This document shows positions 34,243 to 49,091 of a stretch of 64,000 bases of DNA, piece after piece. The stretch is from Arabidopsis thaliana. Lineage: Eukaryota; Streptophyta; Magnoliopsida; Brassicales; Brassicaceae. The stretch covers positions 15,749,001-15,813,000 of the forward strand of contig NC_003075.7 of the NCBI RefSeq assembly GCF_000001735.4, in the 5' to 3' direction. The position numbers and the translations under genes were made by a program. Numbering within the stretch: the first letter of the stretch is position 1; the number at the start of each line of letters is the position of its first letter. The notes under the pieces were generated by a model. It did not search any database. It was not told where the DNA came from and was given only the letters and a program-made list of their open reading frames with translations.

Positions 34243-35673
34243 TTCACAGGTTCAATAGGGCAAGTTTCACCACAATTATTGGGTTTTCGGATACAGTCAT
34301 CTTGGGTTAACATAAAATGTTGTAAGAAATTAGACTACTTCATTCATTTGTAGTTAAGGGGTCCGAAGAACACTGCTTGTGTTTTGTTAAATGTATAAAT
34401 TGGTTGTAATATTGGGGCACAAGTTTAATTATGTTGCAAATACTTTGTTTGCTTCTGATCTAACTTCTATTTCTCTGATTTCCAGTTTTTAGCTTTATGA
34501 CATTACTATGGCAATTTATACTCTTATGTTTTCATAATATAGTTTTATGACATTACTAGGACAAGATAATGTATATGTTTTCATAATAGTTTTATTATTA
34601 GATAGTAAATAGCAGTTTTCACATTATATTTAGGGGTCCGTAATAAGTCTAAGCTTGCACATTTACTGAGCTTCCATCACCTCTTGTGTTGTCTGTGTCA
34701 TAAACAGTGAAGAGTAAATTTGGAGTAGAACAAACAAAAGTCAAAATCAGAAAAAGTTTAATGATGGATCTGCGGCACTTCGTAACATTCATGAAGATCA
34801 TTAAGAGCAAATTGTTGTGATTCATTAATGTTTTTGATACAGAGTTCTTTCATGTTCTAATGATGTGCCAAGGCATTTTGGGGCTTGGGACAAAAAAAAT
34901 AAAATGTGGCCTATCTAATTTAGTTGAATAATTATTTTTAAAGAACCTAAAATATAACTAGAAGAGAAAAAGTGAGCTACAATACAAAATCAAGGTTCTA
35001 AATCTATATATTGAAATGAATTATTCTAACATAGATCAAACTTTAAGGAAAATACATGTTTGAGGCAACTAAAACTTGTTAAACCAACCAAATATTTTTA
35101 ATAATGTGGCCTAAAAATGCACGGCACTGCTATAGTCTACTTCAAAGCAAGAACAAGAACTACTCCTATCAGAATCAATTTTCTTGGAATATAATGTAGA
35201 CTTAACAGCAAACACGAAATCGGAGTAAGAGAAAAACAATGAATCGAAAATACGAACAGTGAAAGAGGTCAAATCAAAGGAAATCACTTTATACGTTGGA
35301 TCTCCGCCGAGAGTCCAATTAGCTTCTCCCAGTTTGGTGATGATTTTTTCCAGGAAACTTCAGATCAAACGATGGAATCAAAATCAAGAGTCAAAAAATC
35401 TTGCCGCAGAAGTAGACGTCAAATAACAACTTTTCTAAAAATATAAACTAATTTTGTCGAACTTGTTTACTTGGCTCTTTGAACTCGATCGTTGAATTTC
35501 ACAAAGCATGATTTTCTATATATAGCTCAATCTATTTTTGCTCTGAGTTAAGAATATTTATAACGAGTGTTGATGATGAAAATGAATACTTGTAATGAGA
35601 ATAAAGATTAAAACACAATAAATTTCTTCAAGTAACACGAACAAAAGATTATTATCAACTATTTTAATTAATC
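34243..35673. other. Intergenic region between PERK14 and the first SCR-like gene
   Basis: It begins with the PERK14 3' UTR and contains a tandem duplication of about 50 bp (34491-34588). From about 35455 it matches the sequence upstream of the second SCR-like gene and so is part of a larger duplicated unit. I see no coding gene between. Confidence 0.5.
34491..34588. repeat. Diverged tandem duplication of about 50 bp
   Basis: Copy 1 is 34491-34540 and copy 2 is 34541-34588. Each starts AG-TTTATGACATTACTA and ends ATGTTTTCATAAT, with a changed middle. A few more bases of the unit (AGTTTTAT) begin a third copy. Confidence 0.8.
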
Positions 35674-36169
35674 ATGAAATTTGCTACTTGCTTTTTAGTT
35701 TCTTACGTTCTTGTCTTTCTCGTTCTTAGCGTCTGTAAAGGTAATATATACCAGATATTTTCTTTCGATTCTGTTTCGTTACTTGCGTAATATAGAACTA
35801 TGACCCTTACAAATTATTGGCAAACAAAATTACAGTGTTGACATTAGAAAAAACTAACAAAAATGTTGTTCTAGAACAATGTTTTTTGTTTTGTTTTTTT
35901 TTTTTTGCATTATCAATAATTGTTTTATCTAAAGAGCTTCAACCAAAAACAAACTAACAGTTCTTGTTGTAGAAGTGGAAGCCAAAGAACTGTGTAATAG
36001 AATAGAAGACATCGATGGAAATTGTGACTTTGAAGGAGAGAAGGGGTGCTTGAAATTCATGACGAATAAATATAAGAAAGAAAGACATGTTAGCTGCACA
36101 TGTACTAACCTTTACATGTTACACAAGACCAAACGTTTTTGCGACTGTAAACATCGCTGCTCAGGATAA
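35674..36169 (+). CDS. SCR-like (defensin-like) secreted cysteine-rich peptide, copy 1
   Basis: Small secreted peptide of the SCR-like defensin-like group; relatives include the male self-incompatibility ligand SCR, but the function here is unknown. Exons: 35674-35740 and 35973-36169, giving 87 aa. Exon 1 encodes a signal peptide (MKFATCFLVSYVLVFLVLSV). A phase-1 intron lies at the boundary with the mature part, as is usual for the family. The mature part has eight cysteines, ending C-T-C, F-C-D-C and R-C. The peptide is intact. The coding region was extended past the single open frame by joining the signal exon. It is one of two tandem copies. By gene order it should be At4g32714; I am not sure of its SCRL number. 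Confidence 0.85.
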
Positions 36170-37336
36170 ACTCCCCTAACCAACATTGCTTTTACCTATT
36201 TTTTAGTTTTTACTAATAGAATTGTTATGAGTGTTTGTAGTGTTGTCATTTTCATGACCCATAAATAAGTTATGTTATTCTAATGTATCTCTCTTTTTCC
36301 ACACAAATTTTTAATAAAGTTATGAGTTACTTCTTTCTAAGTAGTTAGTATGAGTTTTCCAATCAATCTATTTTCCACGTTCAGTTTTCCAAATTGTATT
36401 GATCCTGTTATAGTGTAATTACGCATTTTGTAATTGGCCATGGTACTACAATACTAATACTATCATGTTATCTGCAGACTTCAATCTTTTATTTTTAAAA
36501 ATTAATTATTAGCATTTGTAATATTGATGTAATTTTAATACAAACTGTTTATTAATTTGTTTGAAAACTTATGTGGACAAATAAAATTAGTATACAGAAC
36601 AAAAAAATATGTTTCAATACCAAAAAAAGTTCACTCCCTAAGCTTTTCTGTCTCTTAAGGATAACATCCTGGATGAGGTCTCTCGATGATTCCCCCCACA
36701 TACAACATAACCATATAAAAAAAAAATCATCAGCCAAGTGAAGCCTCGGGAACAGTAGTGTGAACCTTTGGATCCTTGGCCTATCGTCAAATGATCGACG
36801 ACGGTCGAGTTGATTGATCCTACACAGTACACAACCTGAATGTTTTCCCATAGCATCTCTGCTTCATCTATTCCTTGCTAGTAGGATTGATCCCAGAAAA
36901 CCATAAATTTGTTTTATAAAGATTGAACGTTTGTCTATAGATTAATTTTCAATGGATTAAACATTGTAAATTAATGGTCTTATGGATTTTGTGAGTTTAG
37001 ATTATCAAGGTTAGAACTGTGTATTTTGAAAAGAATAGGTGATGCGTCATCACAATACACGCAAAAAAAAAAAGTGAAAAATATATAATACTAGTAAGTA
37101 GATTTACAAAGAAGAATTTTTCCAAAAAAGAAAGAGTTGATCCGTCGAACTCGTTAATTAAGAAGGCTCGTTGAATTTTACAAAGCAAATTCTAAAAAAA
37201 GATGCATCTATTTTTACGATATCTCGAATATATTTATTATGAGTGTTGTTGATAAGAAAGATAAAAAATTCGAGAGGCAAACAATAGTTTTCTGCAACTA
37301 TAGAGATAATTAATAATTCTTATCAGCTTTTCAATC
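36170..37336. other. Gap between the two SCR-like genes
   Basis: The first part is the 3' flank of copy 1 and the last part (from about 37144) is the duplicated 5' flank of copy 2. In between, the minus strand at 36638-36856 has a 72-codon open frame that I cannot assign to a family. Confidence 0.5.
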
Positions 37337-37841
37337 ATGAGATCTGTTATTTGGTTTATAGTTTCTTATACTCTCATGTTACTCGTTCTGAGAGGTGGTA
37401 AAGGTAATATGTTGAGTTTTTTTTGTATGGACGTAACTCGTATATAATAAGATATAAAACAAGGATGTTCTTTCTAATTGCAAAAACGGTGTTGTGATTA
37501 AAGGAAATAAAAAGCATTGTTACAACGTTAACATATGGTTTAATAGTGAACTTATTTGGATTGTCATTTGTTTATTAATCGAACTAAAATTAACGTTTTT
37601 TTTTTTTTTTTTGGTTTGTGTGGTTGAGAAAACAATAGAAGTGGAAGCTGAGAAACTGTGTACAACGATAGGAGACTTGGACGGTAAATGTAGCCAAGAC
37701 GGAGAAAAGTTGTGCATGAGATACATGACTGATCAATCTAAAAAAAAGTTTCTTAGCTGCACATGTAATAACGTTGTTATGTTACACAAGTACAAACATT
37801 ATTGCGAATGTCAATCTCATTGTACTCCAAAACAAACGTAA
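37337..37841 (+). CDS. SCR-like (defensin-like) secreted cysteine-rich peptide, copy 2
   Basis: Tandem paralogue of the gene starting at 35674. Exons: 37337-37403 and 37639-37841, giving 89 aa. Exon 1 is 67 nt, the same length as in copy 1, and encodes a signal peptide (MRSVIWFIVSYTLMLLVLRG). The mature part starts EVEAEKLC (copy 1: EVEAKELC) and keeps all eight cysteines in equivalent places. It differs from copy 1 at many other residues, including a longer C-terminal TPKQT tail. The start codon and GT-AG junctions are intact. By gene order it should be At4g32717. No function is known to me. Confidence 0.85.
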
Positions 37842-38312
37842 GCTGTAACTCTATAATCAATATATCTCTTTACAACTAAATAAGAATTGTTGATAGAGTT
37901 TGTAGTGTTTTCACGACTCAAAAATACAAATGTTGTGCTGATTGAAGTATGAATTTTTGGTTCAAGTCTTGATCTTGATCATTGAAAAAAATCGTGAAAA
38001 TATTGATCAATTGCCAACGAAAAGACGTAATGGGGTGAATCAGATAGTGTAGGATTATTTGGGGTAATTTTGTTACATTCTAAAGTATAGTGGGTGGGGT
38101 TAAATTGATAGTATTAAAAAAGTCAAGGGTTAATACGAAATACAAATATAATCAATAGCGAAAAACCAAAAAATAAATAAATAAATGACAATTTGACTCG
38201 AAAACTTTAAGAGAAAATGGAAACTGTGTCTCAATAAACCCTAGTACCCTTTTTCTCTCTTATTCTTCTATCTTCCTCCTCCTCTATCTTTCGCTCGAGC
38301 CATTGAGCAATT
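37842..38312. promoter_or_regulatory. Gap between SCR-like copy 2 and LA1, with LA1 promoter
   Basis: Mostly AT-rich. A telo-box AAACCCTA at 38236-38243, followed by a CT-rich leader, precedes the LA1 start by about 70 bp. This pairing is common in plant genes for translation and RNA biogenesis. No gene is seen. Confidence 0.5.
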
Positions 38313-40683
<2,371 letters not shown>

Positions 40684-41421
40684 GAGATTTCGCTCGTGAC
40701 TGCTTCTGTTTTTCAATATATTTCTAGTTGCAACTTTAAATTTAATGTATCGACTGGTGACTCGTGATGTTATAACTAGAAATAGCTGCTTATTTGGCAA
40801 ATTTTGGTTTAGTCATATTTGGTATTGTTTTGTTTAGCTTTATGTGCCTTCTTATGCACACATCTCTTTCCTTAATTATTTTAAATCGATGTTTAGGAAG
40901 CATTCTAAAAGACAAACTATTAATATTAACTGCTAAAAGTATATTCCTGTAAATTCTACAACTGTATCAATTGACTCACTGATGATGACACTATTTTACT
41001 TGAAGTAGTTAAAATTAATTTTGAAAATCAAATAGTTTTGGTATTCTTCTTGGTCTTCTCGTTTGACTTTGTCTACATTGTTATTAGGTTTTTATGCTGA
41101 TTTTAGAATTAGCTGTTACTGGCAATTTCATCTTCTTCCTTTTTAATGAGAAAAAAACTCTTCTTTCATACAAAGAATGCTTTGCCGTTGTTTAGAAGAA
41201 GAAGCAACAGAGAATCTCGAAAGAAAAATGAATGAAGAAACGTATAAATAAATAAATTGAACTTTTATGATATGAGAGACTAAAAAGCGAGATTCAGAGA
41301 TTGAAATCAACGGCTGAGATCACTTTCCTTTTTGTTTTGATCTCTCTCTCTCTCTCTCTCTCTCACTTCGAATTCCGTCCGCCTCTCCATGTTTGAGTTT
41401 TGAATACCTCTCTCTCTCTCT

Positions 41422-41475
<54 letters not shown>

Positions 41476-42038
41476 ACTTCGATTTCGATTTGTGTTCTTC
41501 TTCTTCTTCATCTGGATTCTCAGCGTCTTAATTACTTCAGATTAATTTTGGAATTCGTTGATCTGCAAGGTGTGAGCTTTACTCGTATGACCTCGTCTCC
41601 TTCTCTTATTATGGTCACATTTTTGTTAGTTTTCACGGAGACTTCTTCCTGATTTTTCAAAAATCTACTCTTTGAACTTCTCTTACTTTTTTTCGTATAA
41701 AGTTTCGATTTTCTTCAGATGATGTTCGAAGCTTTTTTCTCGAGGTTTTTGTTTTGGGTTCTGAAACTAATTCGGGCTTCTTATCTTAGGTTTTTTTGGA
41801 TCCAATCTCAATATCTAAAGCTACCTTCTTCATTCTGTGAACTTCTTCCTTGTTTTGACTTTAGTTTGCTCTTTTGCTGTGAAGCTAATGCTGATTCTTA
41901 GTCTGAGTCCGACTGTGTTTTTAATTTTATGGTTTATCTTTGTTTCAAATTACAGCAATGTGCTTCGCTTATGATGATTTCTAAGACATATCAAAGAAAC
42001 GGACTTTGGGGTTTTTCATATTGCTTTCCTTGCTAACT
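40684..42038. promoter_or_regulatory. LA1 3' region, MYB3R1 promoter and leader
   Basis: After the LA1 3' UTR comes the MYB3R1 promoter. A core AACGGCT lies at 41309-41315, a partial match to the mitosis-specific activator element that MYB3R proteins bind. Long CT tracts (41341-41474) follow and are probably in the 5' UTR. A 5' UTR intron is likely, with donor after GATCTGCAAG near 41570 and acceptor ATTACAG just before 41956. The donor and acceptor are guesses from sequence. Confidence 0.5.
41341..41474. repeat. CT microsatellite cluster upstream of MYB3R1
   Basis: Three CT tracts lie at 41341-41364, 41409-41424 and 41428-41474. Their place suggests the 5' UTR or core promoter of MYB3R1. 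Confidence 0.97.
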
Positions 42039-45000
42039 ATGAAGCGTGAGATGAAAGCACCTACTACTCCACTAGAGAGTCTCCAAGGTGACCTCAAAGG
42101 AAAACAAGGGTACGCTTACATCTCTCTTCCTTTTCTTCTATTGGGTTTCAATGTTGAAGTTGGATTGCTTTTGGCACCAAATTTTGCATTCAACTAGACA
42201 TTCTCAGGTTAATAATGATGCAAGCTCTTTGTGACATTTTCATAGGAGGACATCTGGCCCTGCTAGACGATCTACCAAAGGACAATGGACACCTGAAGAG
42301 GTGCGTTCCGTTCCTGTGTCTTTTTTGTTGTCTATCTGATTCTTCCATGCTTCATATTATGTATCCTGGAACACTGCCTGAGCTTAATCAGTTGTCTCTG
42401 TAACACCCTATTGTTGCTTCGCACAGTTCCATTTAACTAGTTGACATTAGCTATCCTTTGCATCTATTGAAGAATTCGTCTCTATGAAGTTTTCTGTTGT
42501 ATCAATTCTGTTTTTCTGGATCAGGACGAAGTCTTGTGTAAAGCTGTTGAGCGTTTTCAAGGAAAGAACTGGAAGAAGATAGGTAAATCGAATAGCAAAT
42601 TCTGATTTCTTCTTGTTTTCCCAGTTTGTTTTTCCAGCGTATGTTAAGATCATATCAATAATAATCTACTTTAGCTGCCATGTTTATTTGTAGTCTTTAG
42701 TTAGTACGGTGAAAGTAATATGTGGTTTTATTTGATTCACCTTTTCAGCTGAATGTTTTAAGGATCGGACTGATGTTCAGTGTCTTCATAGATGGCAAAA
42801 GGTCTTGAACCCAGAGCTTGTGAAAGGACCGTGGTCAAAAGAGGTGATTTTGTGAATTGCTTTATATGCTTTACTCGGTTTGAGTCTAATACACCTTAGC
42901 ATTTGTAATGTGTTCCATGACATTACTTTTCCATGTTTTGAAGGAGGATAACACAATAATTGACCTGGTTGAAAAATATGGGCCAAAGAAATGGTCTACT
43001 ATATCTCAGCATTTACCTGGGCGCATAGGAAAGCAATGTAGGGAAAGGTAATGCAAAGGCTCTCAACTTCTTTCCGATAAAATGATATTTACATACATTG
43101 GGTGGTACTTCAACGCACATAAACAATATTGTGGGTGATGTAGGTGGCATAACCATCTTAACCCTGGGATTAATAAAAATGCATGGACTCAGGAAGAGGA
43201 ACTGACTCTTATTCGTGCGCATCAAATTTATGGGAATAAATGGGCAGAGCTTATGAAATTTTTGCCAGGAAGGTAAATATGTCTTTTCCATGGGTCCTAG
43301 TATAACAACATAGGTGTAACATGTCCGTAAAATTGGTGGCCTCATAAATGAAATAATAGGTTTTTGATGCTGGTAGTTGTGGTCTATCGTTCCTGCTTTG
43401 GTGATTTGCTTATTTTTTCTTACGTTCCTGTAGGTCAGATAATTCGATAAAAAATCATTGGAACAGCTCAGTTAAGAAGAAGTTGGATTCCTACTATGCA
43501 TCAGGTCTTTTAGATCAGTGTCAAAGCTCGCCATTAATTGCCCTTCAGAACAAATCTATCGCTTCATCTTCCTCGTGGATGCACAGCAATGGAGATGAAG
43601 GTAGTTCAAGGCCAGGGGTTGATGCTGAGGAATCAGAATGCAGCCAAGCTTCAACTGTTTTCTCACAATCAACCAACGATTTACAAGATGAAGTTCAACG
43701 TGGAAATGAGGAATATTACATGCCTGAATTTCATTCAGGAACGGAGCAGCAAATCTCAAACGCTGCATCTCATGCAGAACCGTACTACCCTTCCTTTAAA
43801 GATGTCAAAATTGTTGTCCCCGAAATTTCTTGTGAAACAGAATGTTCGAAGAAGTTTCAGAATCTTAATTGTTCTCACGAGCTAAGAACTACCACAGCTA
43901 CGGAGGATCAATTGCCGGGTGTATCTAATGATGCTAAACAGGACCGTGGTCTAGAGTTATTGACCCATAACATGGACAACGGTGGAAAAAACCAAGCACT
44001 TCAACAAGATTTTCAAAGTTCAGTAAGATTAAGTGATCAACCTTTTTTGTCAAACTCGGACACAGATCCAGAAGCTCAAACTTTGATCACGGATGAGGAG
44101 TGTTGTAGGGTTCTTTTTCCAGATAACATGAAAGATAGCAGTACATCTTCTGGTGAGCAAGGTCGGAATATGGTTGACCCTCAAAACGGCAAAGGATCTC
44201 TTTGTTCTCAGGCTGCAGAAACCCATGCTCATGAAACTGGAAAAGTTCCAGCTTTACCGTGGCATCCTTCAAGTTCTGAGGGCCTGGCGGGTCATAATTG
44301 TGTCCCTTTGTTGGATTCAGACTTGAAGGACTCACTTTTACCCCGTAATGATTCCAACGCTCCTATACAAGGTTGTCGCCTTTTTGGAGCTACCGAATTA
44401 GAATGTAAGACTGATACAAATGACGGTTTCATCGATACTTACGGACATGTAACTTCCCATGGCAATGATGATAATGGTGGTTTCCCAGAACAACAGGGGC
44501 TGTCATATATTCCCAAGGATTCTTTGAAGCTAGTACCTTTGAATAGTTTTTCTTCTCCTTCTAGAGTGAACAAGATTTATTTTCCTATTGACGATAAGCC
44601 GGCTGAAAAAGACAAAGGAGCTCTTTGTTATGAACCTCCACGTTTTCCAAGTGCAGATATTCCTTTCTTCAGCTGTGATCTTGTACCATCAAATAGTGAC
44701 TTACGGCAAGAGTACAGTCCCTTTGGTATCCGTCAGTTGATGATTTCTTCAATGAATTGTACAACTCCGTTAAGGTTATGGGATTCACCGTGTCACGATA
44801 GGAGCCCTGATGTCATGCTTAATGATACTGCCAAAAGTTTTAGTGGTGCACCATCCATCTTAAAGAAGCGGCATCGAGACTTGCTTTCACCTGTGCTTGA
44901 TAGAAGAAAAGACAAAAAGCTTAAAAGGGCTGCGACTTCCTCCTTGGCTAATGATTTTTCGCGCTTAGATGTAATGCTTGATGAAGGAGATGATTGCATG

Positions 45001-46643
45001 ACCTCTCGTCCGTCAGAGTCTCCTGAAGATAAAAATATATGTGCCTCCCCTTCCATAGCCAGAGATAACAGAAATTGTGCATCAGCTCGGTTATATCAAG
45101 AAATGATTCCGATAGATGAGGAACCAAAGGAAACCTTAGAATCAGGTGGAGTGACTTCTATGCAAAATGAAAATGGATGTAATGACGGTGGTGCTTCAGC
45201 TAAAAATGTAAGTCCGTCTTTGTCCTTGCATATTATCTGGTATCAGTTATAAAATCCCAGTCATCTCATTCTCTGATGTCTATAGCTGTAAGGTGCAATG
45301 TCTGGTACATGGTTATTGAGTCTATTAGTGAACTTCTTGTTGCTTAACACATCATCTAGTATGTTGAATTCTCTTCATGTGAGATCGTATCAATCACATT
45401 TGCTCAAACAGATAGCATCTAGTTATTTCAGCTGTCTTTGTAGAGGATTATAGTTTTATAGTTGGTCTAAATCTCCATAACGTAATCTTATAAGCTTTAA
45501 TCTCTAAATCTCTTACTTGCCCTTGTACCAGGACCAAGAAACTTCTGGAAGTTTTTTTGAGTTACGACTGTGTTCTCCTGGTATGACTCGAGCTAGACCA
45601 GATAACAAAGTTAATGCAAGTGCGAAAGATCTATCAAACCAGCACAAAATATCATTAGGTGATTTTCCAACAGAAGAAATGTCATCAGAACCTCTATGCA
45701 CAGTGGACTCTATTCCTTTATCTGCAATCGATAAAACTAACACTGCAGAGACCAGCTTTGATATTGAAAACTTCAACATGTAAGTTTTACTTTTCCTCTG
45801 TATGTGTTTGATAGCTCATTTTGCTATTGAATCATATTAGCTCGAAAGTTCTAACCTAAGTTGTCTTGGTACAACTCGTTTTCCAGATTTGATGGAACTC
45901 CGTTCAGAAAACTCCTTGATACCCCATCACCTTGGAAATCTCCTTTACTCTTTGGTTCTTTCTTGCAAAGTCCAAAGTTGCCTCCAGAAATCACATTTGA
46001 GGTAAATATGAGATGGAATAAATTTAGTTTCTGGATGTTTTACTTTTTGTTTTAAGTTGAAGCGCCTGTTAATGGACGTATCTTCTTTGTTGTTTATCAT
46101 TTTTTCTTCCCAGGATATTGGGTGTTTTATGAGTCCCGGCGAGAGAAGTTATGATGCCATAGGACTGATGAAGCATTTGAGTGAACACTCAGCTACGGCA
46201 TATGCAGATGCCTTGGAAGTTCTGGGTAATGACACACCTGAATCGATACTCAAGAAGAGACAGCTGAACAAGTCCATTCAAGGGAAAGAAAATCAGCACC
46301 AGCCTCATGATCAGCTTGGGAACCGATCCCAGGTTTCAGCTTCAACTTACACCTTATATATCATACAAACTCTCAATAAGTTTCAAATTGATCAAGTCCT
46401 CTAATCAATACACCTGGTCTAGCTTAATGTTGAAATTGGATCTTGAACTTGGTAGATTAAAAGGAATAACAGTTTTGAGTTTATAAATTGACGTACTGTG
46501 AACCAATTCTCTGTGGAATGCAGGTGGAGTGTCGCGCCTTAGACTTCAGCGATTGTGGGACACCAGGGAAAGCTAAGGTACCTTCGGCTTCTCCGGGAGG
46601 CTACTCAAGCCCATCATCTTACCTTTTGAAGAGTTGCAGATAG
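42039..46643 (+). CDS. MYB3R1: R1R2R3-type MYB transcription factor MYB3R1
   Basis: Three-repeat MYB factor that, in known plants, regulates G2/M genes through MSA promoter elements. Exons: 42039-42109, 42246-42300, 42525-42582, 42749-42843, 42944-43047, 43144-43272, 43434-45207, 45532-45779, 45887-46001, 46114-46332 and 46524-46643, giving 995 aa. If intron 7 is kept, translation runs to a stop at 45252 and gives 776 aa. R1 (about 37-85) has regular W-spaced GQWTPEEDEV; R2 (89-137) KGPWSKEEDNT; R3 (141-188) KNAWTQEEELT. The long central exon is acidic and Ser-rich, and contains LRLWDSPCHD and SILKKRHRDLLSP, motifs shared among plant MYB3Rs. The short form lacks the C-terminal part. Remembered as At4g32730. 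Confidence 0.95.
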
Positions 46644-47414
46644 AGAAGGGTGGTTTTGTTCATAGAGTTCTGAAGGGAGTCTCGCCTTCAATTTTTTGAT
46701 CCCATATGTGTATGTCTTTTTTATTCCCTCCTTGTCCAATTTTCTTGTTTCTAATTTTTTTAAATGTGTAGATCTCTCAACTCTGGACATCATACCATTG
46801 ATTAAATAGCGAAAAAGTAACTTGTTCTCAAGTAATTAACTTGTAACTCCAAAAGTTCTCGTCCTCATGATGAACCAAGTGATTTTCTTCTTGTTCTGTT
46901 AAATGCTAAGAATTTTTCACAATGTTCAGGTATGATACTGATTCATAAAACCATTAAAAACCAGCAAAGTTTGTATTATGATATTGTGTAGACACAGATT
47001 CTTCTTTTATAGGACTTGGAAGTTAATACTAATCCTTTTATGATGCTATTACTGTTGATCTAAAGGTTATTGTACAATCAAAATGTATTGTTAGGCCTAT
47101 ACTACAAACCCAAGATTCCTACAATGAACAATGTAAACGATCAAAACCGACCATGAACTGCTCAAAAGACAGAACCAAACACAATCTTGATTGATCCACT
47201 ATGTGTATATCTACAACAGCAACAGTCCTAACCGTTCTGATTTATCTTCCGGATCAAAATCTTCTCATGATCCGTCCATAAACAACATCAGCAGAAAGCA
47301 GAGACATGAAATAACCCGAGAATCACTGAGGGAACAATTTGGTGAGCCCAATCTCTGAAGCAATCATCTTTGGAGGTTTGCATAAGTGTCATACCAAATT
47401 CTTCTTTGCAAGAA
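46644..47414. other. Convergent 3' gap between MYB3R1 and the next gene
   Basis: Two genes end toward each other. The sequence is AT-rich 3' UTR and spacer. I see no reading frame or RNA gene that I would call. Confidence 0.5.
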
Positions 47415-49091
47415 TCAAGATCTTTGCCTGCTTGAAAGAGTATGAGTTACATTCGGCACTTCATTGTAAAAGTCAGGTTCGTCTTCTTCTTCATCAGATG
47501 ATAATAAAGATGGTCCCATCCATGCTTTAAACCCCTCGTTCACTCGTCTTTCAACGTCTGGTGTGAATTCCAACGGATTAGCTTCAAGCATCTCCAAGCC
47601 CTGATCATTTCTGTTCCCAAACTCTCCTTCGTCAATAGTTAAAGCAGCTCTTCTTCTAAGGGAGAAAGCAGTTCCAGCATACAAGATTACTAAACCCCAT
47701 GAAGAAATCTCGTAGCACCAAAACAAAGGCACAGAACAGCTGCTTCCTAATGTGAGGAGGCTTGAGCCGAGAAATATAGCAAGGAGACCATAGATGATAG
47801 CAAACACAACATTCAGAATTGACAGACAACGGACCCCACCTGTGAATTTATTGGACATGATAAAGAAGATCAATAACCTATTTTGAGGTCCAAGCTTAGT
47901 GATAAACTCTGAAGAGCCCAGATTCTCAAAGGTAGAAACATAGTAATTACTAGCAGATGAAATAGAATTACACATAAAAATTTATAAGATAAAGTCTGGC
48001 ACTGAAAAGGAATGAATCTATTACACGAATGCATGGATATACAAAGAACAAATATGGAAAGCTGAATACATATTAAAGAGAGAAGAGAGTATACCTCTTC
48101 TTGAAGCACAGTAGTTATTTTCAACGACTTTTAGAAACCCATGACGGTGAGGAGCGGAATAAGCCACAAAAATTCCTGCAGTATTGCAACAAAATAGCGA
48201 GAATAATAAGCAGCAGACATACCACACCTGTAAAACTTAGAAGGGCTGCCATGTGGAGGCAGAAAGCAATAAAGGAAATAAATCAGCTCCACTAAGTTAC
48301 ATCCATATAAAATTCAAATCCAACAAAATCTAGCAGAGGAATTAACTGGATTTAGCAAACTCCACAGCTTGCTCTATGGCTAACCCCCTAAAATCCCAAT
48401 AAACCTGAACCATCATCAGACCTGTCTTTATATAGTGGCTTCAATCAAAACGAGTGATTCTAGAACTAAACATAACAACGAGCATTCAGATTTTGAGGAC
48501 ACATCAATCAATCAACCCTCTCTGACAATATTTCACCTCACCAATCGAAAAATTCAGAAGCCATTTTGCCAGAAATTTGCTAAGCATCAATATCTAGCGT
48601 AAAGCCACTCAGAACTGAGCATCATCTAATGAAATCAGCCAACAAAACACAAATGCAAACCCAGCTCTGTAGATATGAAATAACGAAGAACAAAAGCTAG
48701 AGACTTGACGCTCACCTGCTACAAGATAAACAGATGATACAAGGAAAATTATAGTCGAGGGAACGAAAACGACCATCCAGTAATAATCAACAGTTTCTTG
48801 ATCGGTCAAGTAAAAAGCACCGGGAAAGAGATCGGAGTCACGAGCTTTGCCATAGATAGGCAAAGGTTGTAGCTTTATGTCGCTGCAAAATGGCCTCTTA
48901 AGAACATTCGAAGGAAATACAATTTTCAAGCTGACGATCGTGCAAGTGAAGATGACAAAACAAAGGAAAGCCACGATCGAGACTAAAGTCGGCCTCTGAA
49001 GCTTAATCCAGGCTCTATCTTCTTCCCTAAGGCTCTCGTACTCTTGCTTTGGCATAAACGCTTGACGCAACGCATCTCCAATGATCGCCAT
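47415..49091 (-). CDS. Uncharacterised multi-pass membrane protein
   Basis: Three exons, 49091-48716, 48175-48095 and 47839-47415, give 293 aa. The N-terminus is charged (MAIIGDALRQAFMPKQEYES). About five hydrophobic segments follow: FLCFVIFTCTIVSLKIVF, YWMVVFVPSTIIFLVSSVYL, a Cys/His-rich middle, VRCLSILNVVFAIIYGLLAI and YEISSWGLVILYAGTAF. The C-terminus is acidic and cytosolic-looking (SSDEEEDEPDFYNEVPNV), a style seen in trafficking or channel-associated proteins, but I recognise no named domain. The start was chosen at the first ATG of the conserved-looking N-terminus. By gene order it should be At4g32750, known only as a transmembrane protein. The splice joins are clean, so it is very likely real; its function is unknown to me. 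Confidence 0.85.

Noticed and set aside
34903..35112. Repeated ATGTGGCCT blocks about 200 bp apart
   Set aside because: The shared sequence is too short to call terminal repeats, and no target duplication was found.
44793..45056. 87-codon minus-strand open frame opposite MYB3R1 exon 7
   Set aside because: It is a shadow of the long coding exon; no supporting features.
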